The notes under the pieces: model-generated
Database searches by the model: none
The model's input: only the letters and a program-made list of their open reading frames with translations
Told to the model about the DNA's origin: nothing
Source of the DNA: Polychytrium aggregatum
Lineage: Eukaryota; Chytridiomycota; Chytridiomycetes; Polychytriales
Reading direction: 5' to 3'
Length of the DNA: 64,000 bases
Assembly: GCF_025602895.1 (NCBI RefSeq)
Contig: NW_026516348.1
Location: forward strand, 33,876-97,875
In this document: positions 36,821-45,839 of the stretch, in pieces
Numbering within the stretch: the first letter of the stretch is position 1
Layout: every line of letters starts with the position of its first letter
Position numbers and translations under genes: made by a program

Positions 36821-36881
36821 CACAACGTACATTCTGTCTATTGTATTGATGGGTCGAATAAAGGGACAGTATACTGTATTC

Positions 36882-37060
36882 TGGTCTGGATACAAATTAG
36901 GAAGTCGATTTGGGTTCAAAGGAAACCTATAACGGAGTGGATGATCTGGGTATAAATTAGGAAGTCGATTTGGGTTCAAAACAAACCTATAACCGAGGGG
37001 ATGGTCTGGGTACAAATTAGGAAAATGATTTGGGTTCGAAACAAACCTATATGCAGAGTG
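36882..37060 (+). repeat. Three imperfect copies of a ~60-bp repeat
   Basis: Each unit has ACAAATTAGGAA or TATAAATTAGGAA, GATTTGGGTTC and AACCTATA in order. They lie in the 420-base gap between convergent gene ends (36820 and 37241); the rest of the gap shows nothing recognisable. Confidence 0.8.
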
Positions 37061-37240
37061 ATCGTTCAAGTCTCTTGGTGGGCCTTTCACATCTTGGCGA
37101 AGGCGATATGAGATAGCTGATGGCTTCACAATTCCTGTGCGAATTCACACGATCCTGCTAGACCCGTCACTCTCAGAGTCCATCTCCGGACCCACAACAC
37201 AAGCGAACCATGAATGAAGTGAAATACGAAACTTCGCTGT

Positions 37241-39109
37241 TTATTTGGGCTTCTTGCCATCACAAAAAGTAAGAGTGAAGTCAGAATGATTGTCAAGAAT
37301 GAATCGCTTAACATCAGGTCCAGTCGGGAACTCTTTGTACTCGAAGCAATCACACAAGCTGATGCAGATTCCTTCAAGAGGCTTTGCAAATTTGTAAACC
37401 ATGACAGGACTACCGTCTGGTTTTTTCATGACATCACTCTCTTCGAACTTTTGCCAGGTATGAGGAAGCTGTATCTTGTTGCCACAGGCATCCTTGTGCT
37501 GAGCCAGCCAGAGGATAATCGCCTTAGAAACGCGCATCCATGGGGTATCCTCGTAGGTTCGACGATTCGGAGGGATAAACTCGTTAACTTGGTCTTGCTT
37601 GAGTTCCTCCTGTTCCCACCGGGCTTTGAATGCCTCGTGCAAACGCCCGTACTTCTTATGTTCCTTGTGTCTGGACAGGATTTGAGAAATGGTGAAGAAC
37701 TGACAATCCTTGAGCAGGCTTTCGTTTCTGATGTGGTCGGCGGCGGCCTTCTTGAGCTGAGCCAGGATGATGTGGGAACGCTGGCTGAGGTTGAAGTTGG
37801 GGGGCTGACGGGGCGCCTTGTTCACCTCGACGGCGGCGGTTGCGGTCGATGGGCCGGGTTGGGGGTCGTGCTGCTGGGTCTCCATGAACGCCTCGACATC
37901 GGCGACACAGTCAGCGGCTTGCTCCATCAGATCCGGAGGAGCGAAGGTCCCACCCTGTAACTGGTTGCAAGCCAGCTGGACAACAAAGTTTCGATGCTTC
38001 ATGGCGATGTCGCCGAGAATGGGGGGTTCGGTCCCGTCGGTGATCGCGCTGATGGCTTCAGTGCACACCCTGGCGCTGCGGAAGGTTTTGTCCTGGAAGT
38101 CCATGGCGGATTTGATCGAGACGACAGCCTTGGCGCTCAGCTCGGTTTGGGTGCTGATCCTGAGCTGGCTCATGGAGCGACGCTCCTCGATTTCGATCGC
38201 ATCGAGCTTCTCCTGGCGAATATTGGCCTTTTCACGTTGCTCGATTTCGATAGCATTGAGCTTCTCCTGGCGAATATTGGCCTTTTCACGTTGCTCGATT
38301 TCGATAGCATTGAGCTTCTCCTGGCGATCGTTAGAAAGTTTGAGTTCGCGAATGCGCTGGGCTTGGTTGTCGTTGGCGAGATCGCTCTGGCGGTTATTGA
38401 GAGCTCGCGATTCAATATACGTATCGGCAATGGCCTCGACCTTCCCCATAATGCGGAGAACAGCTTCGTTTTTGATCAAGTCCATGGCATGAACGGATTT
38501 GAACAGATCGCTCATGATCCTGGTGGGATCGATTGGGCTATCGACCAAGGCAGGAGCAGGAACCGATGCGATCGGGGCAGCTGGGGTAGCATCCTGAGCT
38601 GAAGTCGTGGCTGCAGAAGCCGGGTCAGAGTCGATGCGGCGACGCTTGCGGCTTCCGGCGTCCAAACGAACACTGCGTCGGCTCGTTGCGACGGTCGTGA
38701 TGTAGTCGTCCATCTCAGCTCTGAGTCTGAGACTTTCGTCGGTGCCCATGTTGTTGAAAACCACCCAGGCATCGAAGAAAGTGCGGATGCCGGTTGCGGT
38801 GACGTTGAAGTCGTAGATGATCTTCTCACCGTCGGCACGTTCGAGGAGAGGGTGCTTCGGTTCGTCAAGCCAGTTATTCATCGTAGCCGATCGGGAGCAT
38901 TCGGGATGGGCTGCACGATACTGCTTGACGAAAGCCTCGATATCGCGGCGGATGCGATCAGCACCATCGCGAGTCAACTGAACGTCAAGGGGCTCACCGA
39001 GAGAGGGGTTGAGGAGATGGTTGAAGGCCAGGACGAGAGAGTAGGACTTGCTGTTGCCAGGGCCAGCAGCAGGCTTAAGGACATCGGGATTGAAGGCAAC
39101 GGGAGCCAT
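37241..39109 (-). CDS. Local paralog family P3 protein, 622 aa, with internal coil repeats
   Basis: Start MAPVAFNPDVLKPAAG at the complement of 39107-39109, with CCCTATAAATTC 62-73 bases upstream. Shares with the 35286 gene the N-terminal domain (YSLVLAFNHLL, ADRIRRDIEAFVKQY, GIRTFFDAWVVF), the RKRRRID basic motif and the C-terminal domain (KVSKAIILWLAQHKD, VKRFILDNHSDFTLTF). The centre has a heptad-type repeat of 18 residues (LNAIEIEQREKANIRQEK), two exact copies and one changed copy, encoded by 54-bp repeats at about 38180-38330. This makes a continuous coiled coil and can change length by slippage. Confidence 0.75.
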   Translation of the reverse strand: MAPVAFNPDVLKPAAGPGNSKSYSLVLAFNHLLNPSLGEPLDVQLTRDGADRIRRDIEAFVKQYRAAHPECSRSATMNNWLDEPKHPLLERADGEKIIYDFNVTATGIRTFFDAWVVFNNMGTDESLRLRAEMDDYITTVATSRRSVRLDAGSRKRRRIDSDPASAATTSAQDATPAAPIASVPAPALVDSPIDPTRIMSDLFKSVHAMDLIKNEAVLRIMGKVEAIADTYIESRALNNRQSDLANDNQAQRIRELKLSNDRQEKLNAIEIEQREKANIRQEKLNAIEIEQREKANIRQEKLDAIEIEERRSMSQLRISTQTELSAKAVVSIKSAMDFQDKTFRSARVCTEAISAITDGTEPPILGDIAMKHRNFVVQLACNQLQGGTFAPPDLMEQAADCVADVEAFMETQQHDPQPGPSTATAAVEVNKAPRQPPNFNLSQRSHIILAQLKKAAADHIRNESLLKDCQFFTISQILSRHKEHKKYGRLHEAFKARWEQEELKQDQVNEFIPPNRRTYEDTPWMRVSKAIILWLAQHKDACGNKIQLPHTWQKFEESDVMKKPDGSPVMVYKFAKPLEGICISLCDCFEYKEFPTGPDVKRFILDNHSDFTLTFCDGKKPK

Positions 39110-39480
39110 TTTCGCAGGGAAAGAGACGTGCGAGGTGGTGGTGGGATGAGAGGAATCACCCCCGGCGCTGAATTTATAGGGGGTGGGCGTGGGAATCGAC
39201 TTCCACAGCATCAGTCGACCAGACCACGCCCCGAAGTCGCCGCCGGAGTGGCGCAGCCATGGCGACCAGCGGAGACATGCCAGCACCCCAGGACCCGGCG
39301 GCGACCACGGCGGAGATACGAGTTTTTGCTTGGTCATGCTAGCGTCTGGCGAGCCACTTGTCATTCAGCTGTCGCCCTTGGGGATGCTGGCCAGAGTCGG
39401 GAGACACCAAGTGGTCGCATCCACCTCCCCCGCCCTGGTTGGGGATCCTGCTCTTTGCCCTTCGCCCTCGCTTCCGCTGA
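39110..39480. promoter_or_regulatory. Conserved divergent promoter block, copy 3
   Basis: The first ~80 bases and the body match copy 2 closely (GGAGATACGAGTTTTTGCTT at about 39312). Here the plus-strand partner is a T5orf172-type gene, not a P2 gene. Confidence 0.75.
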
Positions 39481-39503
39481 CGTTGCTCCTTGTCAGGCGA
39501 TCC

Positions 39504-39601
39504 GGGCCGAATACCATACCAACACTAGCTGGTCAAGTGTTGCCCTCTCCTTCCTTTCCGGGCCGAATACCATACCAACACTAGCTGGTCAAGTGTTGCC
39601 C
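39504..39601 (+). repeat. Two exact 42-bp direct repeats, each with an inverted repeat
   Basis: 39504-39545 and 39560-39601. Each has CAACACT and AGTGTTG arms around a 9-10-base loop. A third hairpin, ATTGTCCAGG/CCTGGACAAT (39610-39638), follows. Confidence 0.85.
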
Positions 39602-39782
39602 AAATGCTCATTGTCCAGGGACGGGCTGCCTGGACAATATGACCATATTCGTCGCCGATACTCATTGCACAGGGACGAGCTGGATCGACCTTGGTGCATT
39701 CCAGGCGACCCATGGTGGAGATGCGCTGGTTCCAAGTGAATATTTCGCACTGTGCATCGTCAGATCACAGACGACGCTCGCC

Positions 39783-40829
39783 ATGTCGGCCGTCGTGCGC
39801 TTCATGGGTCATACGATCCGCTACCGCCACTGCCAGCTCATCACTGGCCCTGAATTCCAAGTCTGTGTGCAAGATTGCTTCAAGGCGCTCTATCCATGCG
39901 ACTCGGTCTTCCTGCGCAATATCTCCAAAAAGTACGATACCATGCTGGGTGGCAGCAAGGCTCGCTACCACCACGCCAAGGGGGAGCTCGTTTTCGCTCC
40001 CATCCATCTGCTCGAGTCGCTGTTGAAGCGATTCGCACCGCGAAACTCGGGCAAGAGCGTGCACATCGACGCTCTCATGAACTCGCTCACCCCGTCGCAT
40101 TCGGTCGACGACACCGAGAGCACCGCTGTTTCGTGTGAAGAGGTCATCGACACGCAAAAGCCGGCAGTGTCGCTCCATGACGAACGCAGCCACCAGCGCC
40201 TCGTTCCGTGGTCCAACACGACCACTTCGGAATGCAGAAGCGATCCGTTCACACCTCTCAGTCCTGACGAAGCCAGCAAGCCCTTCAAGAACGTCAATCC
40301 CAGCGGCGGCCGAGATCAGTCCCTCTTTGGGGGAAGCTGCGTCTACGTCGTGCTCGTGGGAACGCTTGGTGACTGGATCGTCATCAAATTTGGCTGCACT
40401 GACAATCTCGAGAGGCGAATGCAGGAGCACACCCAGTCGATGGGTCCTGTCAGAATCATCGGCGCCATCCCCACACCTCACTACAGGCACGTCGAGCGAT
40501 ATTTCAGCCAGCATTTCAGGGGCGGCATGCGCATCAGTGCGAGCTTCAAGGGTGCCTCTGGTCGCAGCAAAATGCAGACAGAGCTCTTTCGAATGCCACC
40601 AGAGTTGTTCGATCCCAAGGCCATCGCAGAATTCCTGCTCCACTCGGCTGTGAGCGTCGAGCAGGAGCTGGGGATGACGTCTGAGCAGCTGCGAATCGAG
40701 GAGTTCAAGTACAAGCAGCGCATCGCAGAGGCAGAGATCGAGAAGGAAAAGACCAAGCACAAGCTGATCGACCTCTACGCCCGGGGCGACATCAGCGCCC
40801 CCATCTCTCGTCTCATCGCTGATCGCTGA
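39783..40829 (+). CDS. MSV199-type / T5orf172 (GIY-YIG-like) protein
   Basis: 348 residues from MSAVVRFMGHTIRYRH. Residues 1-95 form a small domain (FQVCVQDCFKALYPCDSVFL, SKARYHHAKGELVF, LLESLLKRF) shared with the 58904 gene; its position suits the MSV199/BRO-N type DNA-binding domains of large DNA viruses. Residues ~185-260 are T5orf172-like: VYVVLVGTLGDWIVIKFGCT, NLERRMQEHTQS, then HYRHVERYFSQHF. This fold is related to GIY-YIG nucleases; the GIY is here VYVVLV and the second motif KFGCT, so activity is uncertain. A basic coiled coil (KYKQRIAEAEIEKEKTKHK) ends the protein. Intact. Such genes are often multi-copy in NCLDV genomes. Confidence 0.75.
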   Translation: MSAVVRFMGHTIRYRHCQLITGPEFQVCVQDCFKALYPCDSVFLRNISKKYDTMLGGSKARYHHAKGELVFAPIHLLESLLKRFAPRNSGKSVHIDALMNSLTPSHSVDDTESTAVSCEEVIDTQKPAVSLHDERSHQRLVPWSNTTTSECRSDPFTPLSPDEASKPFKNVNPSGGRDQSLFGGSCVYVVLVGTLGDWIVIKFGCTDNLERRMQEHTQSMGPVRIIGAIPTPHYRHVERYFSQHFRGGMRISASFKGASGRSKMQTELFRMPPELFDPKAIAEFLLHSAVSVEQELGMTSEQLRIEEFKYKQRIAEAEIEKEKTKHKLIDLYARGDISAPISRLIADR

Positions 40830-40960
40830 GCAAGCCCAGTGGTTCAGCTGCTCGAGGACGCCTTACACCACCTGTCAGGCGCTTTTGATTGGCCAATGTA
40901 CGAGATGGATCAGCATGTGCTGATCCGTGGGTGTATTGAATGCAGTCGCTCGCTCCAGTG

Positions 40961-41449
40961 TTACAAATCAATGATGGGTGCAGCGAGTGGGCTCTTGGGT
41001 GTGAGGCGCACCGTGTCCGGCAGCGACTGGAGGTGGGCCAGCATTGCCGTCTTCAGCTTGTCCTGCTGGGCTGCGTCCATGTTGCGCTGCGATCCCCAGG
41101 CCTCGCAGAACGCCTTGATACCAGCCTTGGTGGGGAGGTAGTCGTGGACGATGGAGCCACCATCGCTGCGATCAATGGTGTGCGCGTACGAGACGACTAC
41201 CTCAATCGTGTCGACAGCGTTTCTCATGCGCACGTCGTTCTCGCGGACACTGAGGAAGTCGTGAAGGAAGCGAGTGAGCTTGTCCCGGATGCGATCGCAG
41301 GCGCTCTCGTTCAACACGGGCTCGTGGAAGTAGCTGAGGCAATCGACTCTGGGCGCATTCACTGCCAGCACAAGGCTCCACTTGGTGAGGCGATCGGGGT
41401 GCTTGATCACCGGCTTGAGAATGAGGGGGTCGACTCTGGGTGCTGGCAT
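40961..41449 (-). CDS. Short P3 paralog, N-terminal domain only, 162 aa
   Basis: Start MPAPRVDPLILKPVIK (complement of 41447-41449). It matches the first ~150 residues of the two long P3 proteins (KWSLVLAVNAPRVDCLSYFH, CDRIRDKLTRFLHDFL, GIKAFCEAWGSQRN) and stops shortly after the LTPKS segment that precedes the basic motif in the others. It therefore lacks coiled coil and C-terminal domain. The A9 run of the 79-base divergent gap lies upstream. Could be an ancestral short form or a truncated copy. Confidence 0.7.
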   Translation of the reverse strand: MPAPRVDPLILKPVIKHPDRLTKWSLVLAVNAPRVDCLSYFHEPVLNESACDRIRDKLTRFLHDFLSVRENDVRMRNAVDTIEVVVSYAHTIDRSDGGSIVHDYLPTKAGIKAFCEAWGSQRNMDAAQQDKLKTAMLAHLQSLPDTVRLTPKSPLAAPIIDL

Positions 41450-41528
41450 CGGATGGGAGGGCAGTGAAGTGAGAGCAGGTCGAGAAAAAAAAATCACAGC
41501 GGAAATGGTCAGATTGCAGAAATCGAGC

Positions 41529-42062
41529 ATGTCCATTGAAGACTACGCCTGGGTCATTGGCCTCTTGACGGCAGTAACGATCTATTTGGTCTACTTCAAG
41601 TCCATCGCCATCGCAGAGCATCTGACGCCCCCCACGGTGAAGATGCTGAGCGTTGCAGCTCCCCAGGGCCAGCAGATGCTGCAGACGCTCGCCATCGACG
41701 TCACTGGCATCCCCATATCCATCTTCCAGATCAGAGCCCATGTATACTCCGTCTCCGTCGTTAACACCGAGACTGGACAGAGCTTCCAGCCTGGTTACAT
41801 GGATCCGACCATGACTCGGCGTCTCTACAGCCTGCCAGCGACCGGCGTCCTCTACGGCACCGGCAAATTCCAAGTGCACATCACGACGAGGGCCGTGCAG
41901 CTACCCAACGGTACCAAGGTGATGCTCTATACCCAGGCATCCACCCAGACGCCAGCACAGTCAGTCAGCATCCCCGGATACAACGGCCTCAGCAGGAGCA
42001 CACAGGCGTCGACCACAGGCAATCCCAACGATACACTATACAACTACGTCTTCTCGATCTGA
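41529..42062 (+). CDS. Membrane-anchored beta-rich protein, 177 aa
   Basis: I choose MSIEDYAWVIGLLTAVTI as the start; an upstream in-frame ATG at 41505 is possible. Residues ~5-24 form a single membrane anchor. The rest is a beta-rich ectodomain with many T/S/V strands (IDVTGIPISIFQIRAHVYSV, KFQVHITTRAVQLPNGTKVM) and no cysteines to speak of. One anchor plus a small beta domain is common among virion membrane proteins; the exact role is unknown. It ends just before the large repeat array. Confidence 0.65.
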   Translation: MSIEDYAWVIGLLTAVTIYLVYFKSIAIAEHLTPPTVKMLSVAAPQGQQMLQTLAIDVTGIPISIFQIRAHVYSVSVVNTETGQSFQPGYMDPTMTRRLYSLPATGVLYGTGKFQVHITTRAVQLPNGTKVMLYTQASTQTPAQSVSIPGYNGLSRSTQASTTGNPNDTLYNYVFSI

Positions 42063-42116
42063 GGCGAGGAAGGGAGGGTCTCAGTCCTAGAGCGGAGTTT
42101 AACTCCACCACACGAC

Positions 42117-44965
42117 CGATGCGTGTTTGTATCGCGTTTAGGTAGTTCAAACGCGTTATGGTGTAACATCTCGGTGCAGTTTGCTGCCCTTACAGACGTC
42201 GTAAGAACCCTCGAGCTCGTCGCCGTTTCCCAAAGCTTCCTAGAAATCGAGATGCTGTTTCCCTGGGGGGGTCCTCACGTGGAAGGCTTCCTATTGGCGC
42301 CTCTAATAGAAAACACACACACACCTCAACGATCATTGGCTGGGGAGGGCTATTATGTCCATATTCTGCATCCTCATTGGCTCGCCTAATGTGCTACCAT
42401 TGCACGACCATACTCCTATTGGTCGATCTATCTCCTATCCGGTTCTCTATACCCCCATCATCAACATGATGGTCTATGTGCCTTCATGATCCCATCTATC
42501 CATCCTCTTCATGGTCCTATCTGTCCTATTCATGATCTCATAAGACTTTGATCAAAGACAATGGATAAGTGTTGGCACCATCGGGAGACTCGGAATGGAT
42601 ATGTCCACACACACCCGGAACAGTCCGATGCTCATAAGCCACACTACGCATACAAGCCACACTGCGCTCCTAAGCCGCACTGCGCTCATAAGCCACACTG
42701 CGCTCATAAGCCACACTGCGCTCATAAGCCACACTGCGCTTATAAGCCATACCCATATATGAAGTGCTTCATATATTTAAAATGAAATAATATGTCAGTC
42801 TCAGAGGTGGCAGTGTTGGGTCGCATACGTGTTTGTGTCGCGTCTAGGTAGTTCAAAACGCGTTTTGGTGTAACGACATATGGTGCAGTTTACTGCCCCT
42901 ACAGACGTCGTAAGAACCCTCGACATCGAACTCGTTCCCACAAGCTTCCTAGAAATAGAGGTGCTGCTCCCCAGGGGGGGGTCCTTCACGTGGAATGCTT
43001 CCTATTGGCGCCTCTAATAGAAAACACACACACCTCAACGATCATTGGCTGGAGAGGGCTATGCCTCCATCACCAACACGATGCTCTATGTGCCTTCATG
43101 ATCCCATCTATCTATCCTCTTCATGATCCTATCTATCTTCTTCATGACTAAATAGGACTTTGATCAAAGAGAATGGATAAGCGTTGGCACCATCGGGAGA
43201 CTCGGAATGGATATGTCCACACACCCGGAACAGTCCGATGCTCATAAGCCACACTACGCATACAAGCCACACTGCGCTCCTAAGCCACACTGCGCTCCTA
43301 AGCCACACTGCGCTCCTAAGCCGCACTGCGCTCATAAGCCACACTGCGCTCATAAGCCACACTGCGCTTATAAGCCATACCCATATATGAAGTGCTTCAT
43401 ATATTTAAAATGAAATAATATGTCAGTCTCAGAGGTGGCAGTGTTGGGTCGCATACGTGTTTGTGTCGCGTCTAGGTAGTTCAAAACGCGTTTTGGTGTA
43501 ACGACATATGGTGCAGTTTACTGCCCCTACAGACGTCGTAAGAACCCTCGACATCGAACTCGTTCCCACAAGCTTCCTAGAAATAGAGGTGCTGCTCCCC
43601 AGGGGGGGGTCCTTCACGTGGAATGCTTCCTATTGGCGCCTCTAATAGAAAACACACACACACCTCAACGATCATTGGCTGGAGAGGGCTATGCCTCCAT
43701 CACCAACCCGATGCCCTATGTGCCTTCATGATCCCATCTATCCATCCTCTTCATGGTCCTATCTGTCCTATTCATGATCTCATAAGACTTTGATCAAAGA
43801 CAATGGATAAGCGTTGGCACCATCGGGAGACTCGGAATGGATATGTCCACACACACCCGGAACAGTCCGATGCTCATAAGCCACACTACGCATACAAGCC
43901 ACACTGCGCTCCTAAGCCACACTGCGCTCCTAAGCCGCACTGCGCTCATAAGCCACACTGCGCTCATAAGCCACACTGCGCTTATAAGCCATACCCATAT
44001 ATGAAGTGCTTCATATATTTAAAATGAAATAATATGTCAGTCTCAGAGGTGGCAGTGTTGGGTCGCATACGTGTTTGTGTCGCGTCTAGGTAGTTCAAAA
44101 CGCGTTTTGGTGTAACGACATATGGTGCAGTTTGCTGCCCCTACAGACGTCGTAAGAACCCTCGACATCGAACTCGTTCCCACAAGCTTCCTAGAAATCG
44201 AGATGCTGTTTCCCTGGGGGGGACCTTCACGTGGAATGCTTCCTATTGGCGCCTCTAATAGAAAACACACACACCTCAACGATCATTGGCTGGAGAGGGC
44301 TATACCTCCATCACCAACACGATGCTCTATGTGCCTTCATGATCCCATCTATCTATCCTCTTCATGATCCTATCTATCTTCTTCATGACTAAATAGGACT
44401 TTGATCAAAGAGAATGGATAAGCGTTGGCACCATCGGGAGACTCGGAATGGATATGTCCACACACCCGGAACAGTCCGATGCTCATAAGCCACACTACTC
44501 ATTTCACCCATATATGAATTATTTCATTTAGAATGGGTATAGGAGTCGGTCCGAACCGGTATGTGACCACACCATCCATTCCGAGTCTCCCGATGGTGCC
44601 AACGCTTATCCATTGTCTTTGATCAAAGTCTTATGAGATCATGAATAGGACAGATAGGACCATGAAGAGGATGGATAGATGGGATCATGAAGGCACATAG
44701 AGTATCGTGTTGGTGATGGAGGCATAGCCCTCTCCAGCCAATGATCGTTGAGGTGTGTGTGTGTTTTCTATTAGAGGCGCCAATAGGAAGCATTCCACGT
44801 GAAGGTCCCCCCCAGGGAAACAGCATCTCGATTTCTAGGAAGCTTGTGGGAACGAGTTCGATGTCGAGGGTTCTTACGACGTCTGTAGGGGCAGCAAACT
44901 GCACCATATGTCGTTACACCAAAACGCGTTTGAACTACCTCGACACGCCACAAACGCGCATTGGT
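42117..44965. repeat. Non-coding tandem and inverted repeat array
   Basis: Four direct units start near 42118, 42823, 43451 and 44065 (spacings about 705, 628 and 614), the last one truncated. A fifth, partial unit is inverted (about 44570-44965). The inverted pair forms a palindrome with arms near 400 bp and a ~110-base loop centred near 44,515. Each full unit holds an 18-bp minisatellite (CATAAGCCACACTGCGCT, about 7, 8 and 7 variants), a (CA)n run and a TTTGATCAAAG palindrome. No credible gene: frames read HKPHCA repeats. The 42063-42116 and 44966-44986 flanks hold nothing else. Confidence 0.88.
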
Positions 44966-44986
44966 ATACCGGTGGCGATGCACCCC

Positions 44987-45035
44987 TCACTTGGCAGCAA
45001 ACTTGCCCTTCTTTCTGAGGTGCGAGCTCACCACA
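44987..45035 (-). pseudogene. 3' end of the small gene split by B1
   Basis: Minus strand. After the CCACA duplication the frame of the 57191(-) gene continues with a Lys-rich tail (HLRKKGKFAAK) and stops at the complement of 44987-44989. Confidence 0.65.
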
Positions 45036-45827
45036 TGTTAGAGTCCAAAGGGGACTCAGCGGCAAAAGAAGAAGTGAGCTCGAAGTGAGCTCAGGGAAAG
45101 CAAGGGTAAAGTCCGAAGTGGACTCGGAGAGGGAGCGAGGGAAGCAAAGATCCGTTCAAGATAAGACTAGTCTCGAAATGAGACGTGAGGAACACTCAGA
45201 GAATAAAGTAGAAGGCACTTTATTTAGTCCTATTTTGAACGCTGAGGTTCGACTACACATCGCGGGGGTCAGGCTATTTATAGACAAGTCCGGACTTGGC
45301 AGCGAAGGGCGGCCAAGGGAGGGAAAAGTGGGCGATCGAGCGGGGCGAAGGGGGCGATGCACGAACGAGGGCCGAGAAGGACCACCGAGATAGGCAGAGA
45401 ACCAAAGCGAGAGAGGCGCAAGCAAAAGCGAAGCACCTGGCAGGAGAAACGTGCAAAGGCGAAGCAATGTGACTCAACGTCCAAGAAGCGGATTGGTCAA
45501 GTATAAGGTTGGGGCAAATGCATGCGAGATGAACAAGAGATCGGGGCGGTCAGGCAGGTCATGAGTCACCGGTGGGGGGACACATGACCGGCAGCCGAAT
45601 TGCAACCAATCGCAGCAAGGCGCGTGCACAAACAAAACCGGCGCGTGCGAAGAAGACAAAGGAAGCGGAGCAGCGCGGGGAAACGGAAGTGCGGAAGGAG
45701 CGGAAAAGACAGGCAAAAGGCGGAAAATCGGAGGGGAACTGCAAAGCTACACACAAACAAACAGAAAGGCAAAAGAACAGCCAAGTGTGCAGTCAAGGTG
45801 GAAAACAAGCAGGAGCTATCCCTAACA
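45036..45827 (-). repeat. 3' LTR of B1 (792 bp)
   Basis: In element orientation begins TGTTAGGG and ends CTAACA. TATAAATAG and AATAAAGTGCC motifs are present. Confidence 0.93.
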
Positions 45828-45839
45828 TCATCCCCTTCC

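Noticed and set aside
37286-38602. Plus-strand frames of 202-224 aa opposite the P3 gene
   Set aside because: The minus-strand protein is conserved with two paralogs; the plus frames are not.
42561-43413. Frames encoding HKPHCA repeats
   Set aside because: They are the 18-bp minisatellite read in frame (6 codons); copy number varies and there is no supporting start or promoter.
44065-44965. DNA transposon with terminal inverted repeats at the palindrome
   Set aside because: I see no transposase and no target duplication at the outer ends, and the same unit is tandemly repeated on one side; kept only as an alternative.
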